A DNA stretch of 64,000 bases from Marasmius tenuissimus (taxonomy: Eukaryota; Basidiomycota; Agaricomycetes; Agaricales; Marasmiaceae): contig JAQOTA010000053.1 in assembly GCA_029532415.1 (NCBI GenBank), positions 620,001-684,000 of the forward strand. The letters are read 5' to 3'. The position numbers and the translations under genes were made by a program. Position 1 is the first letter of the stretch. Every line of letters begins with the position of its first letter. Positions 1-11,013 of this stretch are shown in pieces. A model generated the notes under the pieces. It saw nothing but the letters and a program-made list of their open reading frames with translations, was not told the origin of the DNA and did not search any database.

Positions 1-1926
1 CGTGAGTGTCCGCCTTTCCGCCGTACATTGACTCAGAAATTTGAAGACACTCACAACACGATCTCTCCATTTCAGAGATGCGATGGGAGGCGACCAATCT
101 GTGGTCCATGCGTAGGTTCATCGAGGCCAAACTGCGTCTACGACGATGATACCGAACAGCATGTTCTCGAAGCCAAAATTTCGGCCATGGAGGATCGGCT
201 ACAGTCGCTACAAAGGCCCAGCTCATCCTCCCCCTCGTCGAGAAGGAGTGCATCCACAACTCCTACAGCGCCGCCACCAGCCGGGCGCAGAATTGAGGTG
301 AGGTCCCATCTGCTGTGGTCCGAGGCGCCCAGGGCTAAGCTCAGCTGTTGGCATCTCCCCGTACACAGGACATTACGGTGGATGTTCGCCGTCGACTGTA
401 AGGAAAAAGTTTTCACCGCCCTCGTAAACTGATATCCCGTATTCCGTGCTATACAGATTTCGATCATTCATACCGCACTCAACAAACTTTGGGATGTTCC
501 TCGACTGGTCTCGTTTTCAAAGTGCCTCGGAAGGCGAACCACCTGCGCCTGCGCTTTCGACTGCCATTCTTCTAATGGGCGCATACCTCAGTCCACATCA
601 AGAATTATCCTCCTTCCAACGAGCCCTTCTAACACAAGCACTTCAAGATTCGGCGCAGGGTCTGTCAACTAGTCACCCGCAAAGAGTGTTGCACGTCGTT
701 CAAGCAGAGTTACTTATCGCCCAATACCTTTTCCTCAATGACCGGGCACTCGAGGGTAAATACCATATCAGCACCGCAGTTTCCCTCGTACTTGGTGCAG
801 GCTTTCACAAAATTCGGTCGGGGCAACAACAAACCATTCCGAGATCAGGAATGATCCCTCCCCCACCGAGGGACGCTCGAGAGGAGGTCGAGAGAGTGAA
901 TGCACTGTGGGCTGTGTTGGTAATGAATCATTGTTGGACGGCAGCGGATGCTAAGGCGTCGAATATATCCTACGACATGCCCGAGTCAAGAATTGACGCG
1001 CCATGGCCACTCGATTTCGGTGGCAGTACCGAAGCCCAGGTTGGTCGGAGTCTCAATTAGTCACCACAGAGAAGATGTGACTCATGTTTCGGATCCTAGT
1101 TCTTCCCTAACAACCTTCAGACTGGGTACACCATCCAAAACTTTCTAGCTGACCGTCCCGACGGCGTAAACTCTCTAAATGCCCTCCATGCAAAGGCGGC
1201 CATTCTCTTCGAGCAATCGACCCGCCTACTCCGACAATACACGCCTCGTGAGTGTCAGGAGGACCTGAGGGCCCTGTAGCTACATCACTAAATTCTTTCT
1301 AGGGATGGACGTGCGCGAAGCCGCTAAATTCCAAGTCACCTTCGGCAATATCAACACTGTTATCCATCGCTTCGTCTCTGGGTTGCCACCAGCCTCTGGA
1401 GTCAGCTCAAGCACTGTTCGCCGAAGATTGTTGGTTATACACGTTCTTGCAAGGGTGGCGGCGATACAGCTTCACTATGTCTTCTTCGCTCAGGATCCAA
1501 ATTCGCGTGGGATAGTTCTCTCAAATGCACAGAGCATTGCTTCACTCCTGAGAGAGACTGACTTGAGCGACTTGCCGTTCATTGATCCTATCATGGGTGT
1601 ACGTTTGAAATCATTCGGTTTTTTTGCTTGCGGCTGACGGAGAAATCCCTATTCCAGGTTTTATTGAAGGCGACCACGAGAGTCTTTGCGGATGAGTTGA
1701 AAGCCGCTGGAACTTCGACAGGTTCCCAGTCATCTACATCGGGTCGTCCCTCAAGGCAACATCTTCTTGCTGCAATGGAGACTGTTACCTCGGTGATGTC
1801 ATTTTTCGCTCCGCGTTCCCCTTTCATAAGTGAGAAGTCCTGTCTCCTTTGAAATTATCTTTGACCTAATGCGTGCCATTCCTAGACTCGCAGCTCGCAC
1901 ACATCAGACGAAATACGACGGGGTGA
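1..1926 (+). CDS. Zn(II)2Cys6 fungal transcription factor, 5' end outside window
   Basis: This is the 3' part of a fungal-specific transcription factor. The window opens inside an intron (GTGAGT at 2, acceptor AG at 74-75). The first exon here carries the second half of a zinc binuclear cluster, with cysteines spaced C-x6-C-x2-C-x7-C, so the first two cysteines lie upstream. A short coiled-coil linker (EAKISAMEDRLQSLQ) and an S/P-rich stretch follow. Exons 76-297, 369-397, 457-1039, 1121-1247, 1303-1598, 1658-1829 and 1886-1926 join in frame to a TGA at 1924-1926. The middle region resembles the fungal_trans regulatory domain. It lies next to the P450/OYE array and could be its pathway regulator, but that is inferred from position only. 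The family call is solid; the targets are unknown. Confidence 0.85.
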
Positions 1927-2719
1927 TGTACCGATGCTATTCATCCACTCCAACCTGTCTCAAGTCGCTACATCCCACATCGTAGAGTATGTGGCCAGTC
2001 GTGGACTCGCTGGAGCGTGGATATAATGCCTGTTTATCGAACTTTCGTCCGGACTTATTTATTTCGTCGATATTGTTATCCCTATCTACTTACAGCTCCC
2101 TATTCTACACTGCCCTTTTGTTCCTGGACCCGGGCCCCGGGCCTTGGGCCTTGAGCTTGAACGTCAAACTCGCATCGGTGGTCCCACAGGCGCCCACATT
2201 GATACACACGATCAATGTCAACAATCACCTGACGTCAAGACAACACCACAACTTGAACTTGATTCAACTCTCGATCTTTCTTTCAACCTGATTTCTTCTT
2301 CCATTGCACCTCGAAGTTGCATCAATATTTAATCGTCTCTCTGGACCTCCACTGAATGCTGATTGCGCTTGATTCTCAATGAGGATCTAGATCACCTGAG
2401 CCTTTGAGGTCGACAATCTATCCCGTGATTACAGCCAACACTGGCAACAACGGCAACAATCGATCAAACTGACAATGTTAATGAACATCGAAATATCAAT
2501 AGGGTCATTCAGCAAGTCACGGCGGTGACTCGTGAACGTCAGACGGACGGACCTATATCCAAACGTTCATCTGATCCATCACCACCTCGACACCCCCCTT
2601 CTATACGCTCAGACTTCCTCGCAACTTGGTACTCGAGGGCTATATTGAGGTATTCCGCACGATGTCGCCAGCGTCAGTTGAAGTTCAGATGTCACCAGCA
2701 ATGACAGAGAGATATAGGG
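1927..2719. other. Intergenic, no gene seen
   Basis: This is the interval between the regulator's stop and the small beta-trefoil-like gene. Short open frames at 1989-2332 have no recognisable domain or consistent splice structure. I see only presumptive 3' and 5' flanking sequence here. Confidence 0.5.
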
Positions 2720-3687
2720 ATGGCTTCGAACGTCAGTATGTTTTATCGTCTGGATATTCTCATCGTTTTGACCCGTGGCATCAGCGAATTTCCGCCCACT
2801 CAACGAAACCGAGAGATATCTTTCTTTCAAGCTCCAGACACAGGGAGGCATACAAGATGGGACATACCGAATTGTCACCCAAGGGGATGATCAAGAACCT
2901 CTTCATCTCGCGACCGAATCAGGATTCGTGAAAGCTTTCCCGGCTAGTGACGATCAGGCGAGGGCGGAGTCGCTGGTGAGCACCACCTAGTTCTCGAACC
3001 TACGACATGAACCCTGATCGCAATGCAGTGGAAGATAACTCGCGTTTACACCTCGGCCGATTCTTTCAACATAAACTCTCCTATTCCCGAGAATACGTTA
3101 CTAGCGAGAAGGAATAGCAGCGCGAATGAATCAGCTCGAACGCAGGCGAATTCGGTATTGACGGCCATATCCACGCCGAAATACAGGATCGAAAATGTGG
3201 GTACCAAAGAGTTTCTGGGGTTGAGTCGATCGGTCCGTAGTCTTTATCCATGTGTTCTGTCGACGTCAATGAGCTAAACTGGACACACATCTAGAGATTG
3301 ATCCTGGTGACCACGAAGGATTCGGACAACCCACTGGAAGTAGAAATCACAGTGTCACATTCAAGTCCCGATGCTTACAGGGTACGTTTCAATTTCGAGG
3401 GTTACCGTTAACAAAGCCAACGATGGCGATACTTTCGCCTTACGGAATCAGATACATACGACCTTACCTGACGAAGTATGGGGAACCCCCGAAGAGTATT
3501 ATGTACATGTTGGTGTGTGGCAGCTGACGCCAGAAGGAAAGCCTGTTGTCCCCTCACCTGTAAGTGCTGTCGTAACGTCGGGAATTTCGGCTTATATGCA
3601 TACACCAATTTGTAGGTGCTATTGGCCTCGGAGGTGTTCCCGGAATCGGACTGTGTGTGGAGGCTCGAGTCAGTTGACAAGTTATGA
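2720..3687 (+). CDS. Small beta-trefoil-like protein (mycocypin / I66 inhibitor-like), tentative
   Basis: This is a multi-exon small protein. A plausible start is the ATG at 2720, with a 16-nt first exon (to 2735), then 2785-2975 and 3029 to about 3230. Further exons run to a TGA at 3685-3687. Repeated hydrophobic/aromatic strand motifs (DGTYRIVTQ, LWKITRVY, PKYRIEN, VWQLTPEG, CVWRLESVDKL) recur at about 40-residue spacing. That is the pattern of fungal beta-trefoil proteins such as macrocypins and peptidase inhibitor family I66. No signal peptide is seen, which fits these cytosolic proteins. The joint between about 3380 and 3415 is unresolved: either a very short intron or a frameshift is needed, so the gene may be broken. 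Function is inferred from fold pattern only. Confidence 0.4.
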
Positions 3688-6248
3688 TGGATGTTTCGGT
3701 TGTTGAGGGAAAGATGCAATATGGATCCAGATGAGGTTTACAACGTTCAACGCAGTTGTGTGTACCATATGTGTCTTGATTGAACCACTGCTAACTTCGT
3801 TCGCTCCTGGTTGATTCCGGTACGCAATTGGCCATTATGGCCGGCCACGGTCCGACCGTGCGAGCTACATGTAATGATGATCTGGATTGCAGCCGGTACG
3901 AGCCTACTCCGGAAGTGCTATCGTTCAATCGCCACATCTCTTTGGTATCTCATGGGCATCAACGTAGGGTTGGGATTGTGGCTGAACGTATACAGCACGC
4001 TTTACGACCTCACATCATGGTGATCCGGTACGCTCAAGCGCTCAAATCTGGGGACTAACCCGGACCCGAGCCTGCTGGAGCACGGGATGGCCCATAATCG
4101 TCAGTAAATGGATGATGCGGCCCGCCTTGTTCTGCGCAATCAATCTTTTAATGAACTAGCCGTGGAAAACAGCAGAGAGCGATACGACCAAGCCCAGGTT
4201 TTTCACACCCCACCGATTGGCTTGAGGGTTTCTTCACGAACTCCCGAGACGTCGAGTAAGTGGCGTTGATGGTTATAGGGGGAACACCAGGGCGCACCGG
4301 GTAGTCGGCAGATACGATAATTGACTTTCCAGTGCTTACTTGTGACCGCATGCGAAACGATCGGGGCGATTCACGGTTGCGTTCACCATGATTGATTCAT
4401 CACTTCATTCTCTTTTCCCCTTCCTCTGGTAACAATGACCCCTTTTCACCACGTCTTTGATCACAAACATCCACGAGTTCTCATTGCCGTACATGAAGGC
4501 ACGAGGAATTGCACCATTCCTTCTTTCTCCCCTCGTTCCTTTTTATCACGGTGACAGGCGCGTCTCCGGTGGGGGTTCGTGCGTCGGGCAGTGACCAAAC
4601 TGTGAGAGATCTAGGCCGCGGATGTGAGACCACCCGATGTTTCTTTTTTGTCCTCACCCAGGTGTTCGCTCGCCCCACCATTCACGTCCACTATCCAGGA
4701 GGCTCTCGCGCCAAATCGCACATAATCAAGGCAACATCATGATGATCTTCACCCCTTTCCTTCTGACCTTAACTAAGTGTGCTTCCTCTCACGATGGCGC
4801 TTTTCAGGAAGGCGAGTCTTGTAATGGTAGCCAGTCGGTGGCTCAGATTGGTGAGTATTTGTCCTTCATTAGATCGCTCCGATGAATCTTCTCTTTCAGG
4901 TTCTAAAGCTCTGGTAAAGATCGCCAGACGGAGTTCTGGGCAATGTTTGTAGCTCGTTATCGCCGTAAGCGTATCCGCGCGCCCCTCAGCCATATAACGA
5001 GGTATCTCTATTAGCCACGTCAGATTTAAGTTCATAGTCGATCTGCTTTCGCCGGGCCCGCAGTACTCAGGTATTTGGCGAGGTCGACCAAGGCTTTCCA
5101 ATGGCCAGGTTGAATGAAATCCGCTTGAGCTTACTTAGGCGGACTCCTTTGAAGGTAGATCTCGACAAATCACATAAGACTATGAAGGGAAGCTTGAAGC
5201 GCAAGGATCAGCGACAGGACACGAACAAATGAATTCACAAATGTATACGGCTAGTGGCGACTTTGGACAAGCCATCACTTCTATTGCAAGAACAACGTCG
5301 GCAGCTAGTGCACCAGTGCCGTCCGAGAACAACGGCCTGTATCCCATCCCAAAGATCACATATTTCACTCCTTGAAGAGGTTGTAAAGAAATGGAACCGT
5401 AGCGGCGTAGTGCCTTGGTTGCTCTCCATGTCAGGAGAGTCGACCGCACTCATCCGCTGCTCACTCGTCTCTTGCCGTACTGTGGAGATAGGCCAATACT
5501 CGACTTGGGGTTGCCGCTCCCGCTCCTCTGTATCCCGTCGTTCATCCTCGTTCGGATTAGAGCGAATCTTATCAGCTACCCGCACCGTATGTCACCAGAG
5601 GTGGTGCAACACCCGGAGGCCAACTTTTGACGTCCGACTCAGACCATCTCAACGGAGCTAAACAAGAAAGTGGCCAACTTTGGCTTCCAAGTTCCGATAG
5701 CTCCAAGGTTTGTTGCGGCCGGTAAATCGTGGTCTCTACGCGCGGCCCGGGGCACCGGGCCACAGGCTGAAATTAACATTCCCACGCCGAGGCTGCAAAA
5801 GCCTCACGTGAATACTCAGGCTCTTGCTCAGTCTTCAACTGCTCTCTGTCCGTTCAGATATTATGGTAATCGCGTGGAAATCCGTGAACTTTTTCCTTTA
5901 GCATTCATCTTTGGTATGATTGTTTTCATCTCAGTCTGTTACGTGCTCAGATCAGGCTCAATTCTGTTGTGAAGTCTACTCCAGGATTCAGCGAATCACG
6001 GCGGCGTCAATCCACCCGCACTCATCCTTGGAGTTAGGTCGGTCTGTTATTCAAGAGTACCGGGAGACCGCTAACAATCGAACCCGTATTACTGTTTCAA
6101 TCATACCATCCACATCATCTCAAAATATCTTCTTTGATCAAGCCCTCAAAATGCGCCATATTGAAATGCCACAAACTCAGTGTTTACCCTTCGCCGATCT
6201 CGCCAGTCAGCAAGCTCAGAGCCCGCAAAGTGTCACGCCTGGCCGTTC
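3688..6248. other. 2.5-kb interval with no supported gene; diverged copy of flank before P450-2
   Basis: There is no convincing splice-linked coding sequence. Scattered frames (for example 4509-4742, which begins with a hydrophobic stretch) lack domains. Parts around 4065-4170 and 4745-4920 resemble, in the same order, sequence around 8835-9000 and 9315-9490 upstream of the second P450. For example, both contain ACCCGAGCCTGCTGG, and both contain a CTTCACCCC..CCTTCTGACCTT motif. I read this as decayed flanking DNA of an ancestral tandem duplication. Confidence 0.45.
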
Positions 6249-6255
6249 TATAAAA
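6249..6255 (+). promoter_or_regulatory. TATA box of P450-1
   Basis: TATAAAA lies 63 bp upstream of the ATG at 6318. This is a suitable spacing for a short fungal 5' leader. The paralogous P450-2 has the same motif in the equivalent place. Confidence 0.6.
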
Positions 6256-6317
6256 CGAAGTAGACTCATCTCTTATACCCCACATACCCCGACTCGTTGA
6301 GAACCGTGGCGTACAAG

Positions 6318-8448
6318 ATGTCACCGGTACTCACAACAACAGAATATGCAGTGGTGGTTGCAGTGGTGGTTGGGACCTTCTGCTGGATTGCCTTCAGCCA
6401 TCCTTCGAAGAAATATTTTCCGGGACCCAGAGGTCTTCCTTTGCTTGGAAACCTGGGCCAAATTCCGATGGCCCACAGATGGCGCCACTTCGAGAAGCTG
6501 TCGAAAATCTATGGTAAATGGCAGCGTACATTACGCACCGGACGAAGCACCTAACAAGGTCTTTGCAGGTCCTACTTTTAGATTGTCTCTCGCTGGAACC
6601 GAGGTACTGGTTTTGAACGATCCGAAAGATGCAGAAGAGTTGGTGAGAGCGTCCGGAGCGTTCCCAGGTTCATACCTACCCCGCTGACATGCTTTCTACA
6701 GCTTGGCCGAAGGTCACATAACTATTCCTCCCGTCCTCCTCTCGTATATCTTGGGAAATATCAATCTCAAAACAAACGTCTCGTTATTCTTCCTTACGGC
6801 AATGATTTGAAGAGACAGCGCGCCGCCTTCAGTCAGATGGTCCAACCTAGAAGTATGTTCTATTAGCCCCCATCGCGCGTTAAACGTTCCAGAAGGACTG
6901 ATGTAATCTTTCTTCAGCCGTCGGCGGGTACGAGGAGATCCAAGAGGTCGAAGCCACGAAACTACTTCATGGTATAATGACTGATTCGGAGCACGCTACA
7001 CATCACAGTCGGAGGTTTGTAGCATCCCTGGTATTTCACCTTGCCTACGGAGGACGTCTCCAGGATGACACTCGAGATCTCGAGGCAGTTACACAAATAC
7101 TGGTCAATTTTGTGCAAGATGCATCTCCCGGAAGACACATTGTGGATTCCTTCCCGTGGCTGGACGACATCCTGCCTGATTTCCTTGCTCCTTGGAGGGC
7201 GGAGGCTACGGCGAAGCATCACTATGAGATGAATGTGAGTCTTTCTCGTTCTATCCTACGCCTCTCAGCGATGCGCCGACACATATCATCCAGCTCTACA
7301 AACGACTCGCTCTGGAAGTCAAATCTCAAATGGACAACGACCAAATTGGGATTGAGTGCTTCGCCGCCCGTCTGTGGGATGGGGCTCGTGGTAAAGCCGA
7401 TGTGGATGTCGAGGAATTGGCTTACAGTAAGTGCCGTGCGCTCTTCCGCCTCCTTAACTCCTCTTATCATTTTGCACATAGTCCCTGGGTCAGCATTTGA
7501 AGCGGGAACAGACACGTCAACTGGTGTAATGCAATGGTTTGTTATGGCCATGCTTCTGTACCCCGAAACGATGCGCAAAGCACAGGCCGAGCTAGACAAC
7601 GTAGTCGGTGTCGATGGACAGAATATGCCTGGTTTTGTTCACTTTTCGCGTTTACCGTACTGCTGCGCTCTCGTAAAAGAAGTTATGAGGTCAGTCACTT
7701 TGTGGCTTTTACTTTCATTCAGCAGTCTTAAACCCCATCGATGGTGTCCAGATGGGCTCCCCCCGCTCCTTCAGCCTTCCCTCACACCTCCGATCACGAC
7801 GATGAATATCAAGGATATTTTGTACGTCGGCTGCCCGGTTTGGACCTTCAGATCAGGCTCACAGTCTCTCCACTGGGCAGATTCCCGCTAAGACAATGGT
7901 TGTTCCATGTATCTGGTCCATGGTAATTCCCTGATATCCTGAATAAAACGAACAGGACTTGACCAATGTTTGTATCGCAGCATCATCTCGAAGAATTATA
8001 CCCCGACTCTATGTCGTTCAAACCCGAGCGCTTTCTTGATTCTGACAAGGCAGAGGTCGATCCAAACGACCTTCTAACCGGACACTACAGTTTCGGGTTC
8101 GGCAGGTGGGTCTTGCCTGTAGCCTAGTGTTAATAAATTCAAACTTTCGTTTTCAAAGACGTAAATGTCCTGGTATGTATCTAGGAGCCAGGTCGGTCTG
8201 GATTGGCATTGTCCGGATGCTCTGGGCGTTCCATATCGACCACAAGCTTGACGATGAGGGTAAACGTATCCCTGTCTCTCCAGAGAACTGTACCTCTGGA
8301 GTAACTTCGTATGTTCAGTTATAGTCCTCAAGGTTCACTTTATTCACGACTGTTCTACAGGCGCCCTATGGACTTTCCTTTCACGGTCAGGCCTCGGTCT
8401 GAGGATCACAAGCTTACTGTCCTAAAGCAATTCGCGATCACGAAGTAA
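6318..8448 (+). CDS. Cytochrome P450 (P450-1), intact
   Basis: This is a membrane-anchored haem monooxygenase. Eleven exons (6318-6513, 6569-6642, 6702-6852, 6918-7234, 7294-7426, 7482-7689, 7752-7821, 7881-7922, 7981-8105, 8159-8308, 8361-8448) sum to 1554 nt, giving 517 residues. The N-terminus is a hydrophobic anchor followed by the proline hinge FPGPRGLPLLGN. The I-helix oxygen-activation motif is AGTDTST, the ExxR motif is EVMR, the PERF motif is FKPERF, and the haem loop is FGFGRRKCPG with the ligand cysteine. All key residues are present. The type resembles the basidiomycete CYP620/OrdA-like group; subfamily naming needs alignment. It is a tandem paralogue of P450-2 and stands next to three OYE genes, so joint oxidation and reduction of one scaffold is plausible. 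Confidence 0.95.
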
Positions 8449-8568
8449 TCACGCGGGCTCGTGGATCTCATAATATCATAGACTAGAGTTACATCCAACG
8501 AACACTATTGGATAATAGATCATCTTTAGAGGTATTGTTTCTATACAGGCATCAATCAAATCAATTAG

Positions 8569-8734
8569 TACCCCGACCGTGCCATTCAACACCGAAGGGT
8601 GTAATTAGGCGCTCGTGCACACCCTATGGGTAAAATCCTCATACAACCATCTGCGAGCACCTACAGCTTACAGGTCGTACTGTAGGTCTCCAGATAACTC
8701 ACCACTTGAGTTGGTTACCCAGCCTGGCGCCGAC
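8569..8734. repeat. Dispersed ~166-bp repeat, copy 1
   Basis: The sequence from TACCCCGACCGTG to CTGGCGCCGAC recurs in the same orientation at 15359-15527 with scattered substitutions and small indels. It contains a short inverted pair (ACCTACAG ... CTGTAGGT) that could fold into a hairpin. No coding potential is seen. It may be a fragment of a mobile element or a conserved non-coding segment carried by the local duplications. Confidence 0.7.
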
Positions 8735-10943
8735 ATTTTCACCCTTCACGGCGTCGATGTGGGCTTGGGGCCGCGGTCAGACGGGATGTAACACACTAGT
8801 CGACCTAACATTACGATGATCATGATGTAGGGTGAAAACCCAACCCGAGCCTGCTGGCCCCTGAGGCCAGCATGAGGAGGCATGACGACTGAGGCGCGGG
8901 ATGAATCGAAACAATCATCAGTAAATCGATATTCATGGATCGATATGACCCTACCTGGTCCTGCGGATCGAATCTCTTATCCTTCATTGACTAGCTCCTG
9001 GGATTGCCAAGCACTCATTCGCTCCCAGAGTGGAATGATACAACAGTTTTTTACTTGTCGGCCACTACTATGTGCTGTGTCGGAAGCTTTGTCGGTAGTT
9101 CATGGGTACCTACAGGAGGGTATAGGTGGCGCCGATAGGCACAGGAGGTGGCGTCAATGGTACGGTACGCCGAGAAATCAGAAGAAGTTTCCCCCAGACA
9201 CAATGCATACGTTAAGAAAAATCGATCTCTCTGTGCGACTGGCAGTGGTGGTGACCGGTTGACTGTGGCAGATCACGTTTGCATCGACCGCGACTACATG
9301 AATACCCATCGCTTTTTGACCTTCACCCCTCCTTCTGACCTTCAACACTTTGTCCTCATGTTTGATTGGTACAGCATTACTCGGGAGGCAAGTCTAGTAG
9401 CTGCTTCATGTCGAGTGGTCCGTGTTGGATACGTACTCATTGACTATCCCCTCAGACCGCTCCGATACATCCTTACCTTCAGTTATAAACCTGGATTACC
9501 CCTACCTGAGGAAGTGTCGACACATCGGAAACAAGAGTTTAGGCACTCGCTAGATAGCCTTCAAAGGACAGCGTCCAAAGGATATTTCAGACCATAAGCC
9601 CATGAAGTCCGAAGCTCAAGAAGAACAAAGATAATGAACACAATGCGTGAACTAGGAAGATAAGGCGAAAATAAGTCGTGGAGGCCAACAGTATCAAGAC
9701 TCGACGCAACGGCGTCTGCAGCTCCGACTCGCGAGCATTGAGCAGGGTCCTGGGCCCGTTTCAGGACCCTCTAAACGTCACGCGCAGAAATTAGGATGGC
9801 GAAAGGAAAACAGGGCTGTTCCTCTTCACAAGAGATCGGATCCACCCGCGTTTCTTGGCATCAAGCAGTCCGAGGCTCATCGATAGATACCTCTTTTGTG
9901 AAAGGCATATACCGTATCAAATGATTTAGAGGAAGAAAATCTCGACCGTTGGCGCGACTGGGTGAATCGAAACAGAATCAAAGGATTCAAAAAGAATAGA
10001 TATGAATCTTTCTTCGGTTACAATTCGAGAACATGTTGAAGGCGACTAAGATTCGTCTCGGGTTGATTTCATGGATTCATGTATTCCCATTCGCCCGATC
10101 TCGCTTGATCGATCCAGCGCACACCGTTGACTTGGTGCTACCGCCCCACCTTGTTCGGATGGCCAAAGTCGGCCAGTCTTTTGAATAGCTGTGTGGAGAT
10201 GGTTCAAGACGTCGAGATCCGATGGCTATGAACTTACTGCTTTTCAAGGCCTCCAGGCCGTGGTAAAGCTTACAGGAAGCCGGTAATGGTGATTTATGCG
10301 CTAGTACAAGCGGGACAACGGTACTGCGCAGAAATTCGGTCAGTAAAGTTCACTTTACCTCGGAGAAAGGGTATCTAAAGGTTTCTGGAGGTAAGTAAAT
10401 TGCGTTAGGCTCGTACTACCGGGCCGTGGCCTAGTTGGAAAACAAACAATAACCATTGCCAAGTTTTCCACGCTCCCGAGGCATCACGTGCCCGTTAGGA
10501 GGTTTGACAATGACATTGACCATCACGCATCATGCATCATGTTTCACTGTCCGCCAACTTCACATTACTTCTTCAGCATCCTCTCTGCTCGTCCGACTAT
10601 TGCAATGTATGCGGGGACTTTTGCGAACTTACGGCCAGCTGTTTGGACCGTGGTATTTCATCTCATTCCCGTGAATTTGCTACAAGGGCGATGTACCAGC
10701 CGCTCACCGTTTCTTATTCAGTAACGACGCCACCTCAATTTGGATTGGTTTATCACCATTGTTCAAGGTATTACTGTTCATCGGACCCGCCCCATGCAAT
10801 CACATCATTCTAATGACCTCTTTCCTTTGCGGCCCTTCATCAAATCGAGACTACAGAAACATTTCAGCGGTCTTCTATCCTTGGCCGATCTTTCAGGTTC
10901 GTAATTAGCCTCGGAACTCGTGGGCTACCGTGTCTCGTTCTCT
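8735..10943. other. 2.2-kb interval between the P450s, no supported gene
   Basis: The open frames at 8882-9262, 9148-9597 and 10456-10813 show no domain and no splice-consistent extension. A small palindrome, CTGGCC-CCTGA-GGCCAG, sits near 8855. Pieces resemble the interval upstream of P450-1, consistent with duplication of gene plus flank followed by decay. Confidence 0.45.
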
Positions 10944-10950
10944 TATAAAA
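10944..10950 (+). promoter_or_regulatory. TATA box of P450-2
   Basis: TATAAAA lies 64 bp upstream of the ATG at 11014. The spacing is almost the same as for P450-1. Confidence 0.6.
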
Positions 10951-11013
10951 GAGGGTGAATTTTTCTTTTAGTCCGCACCGCACAACTGAACTCGTCAAGG
11001 ACTACAACACAAT

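Noticed and set aside
4509..4742. Possible small secreted protein (hydrophobic N-terminus)
   Set aside because: It lies in an interval resembling decayed duplicated flank. It has no cysteine pattern and no splice support, and overlapping frames are equally open.
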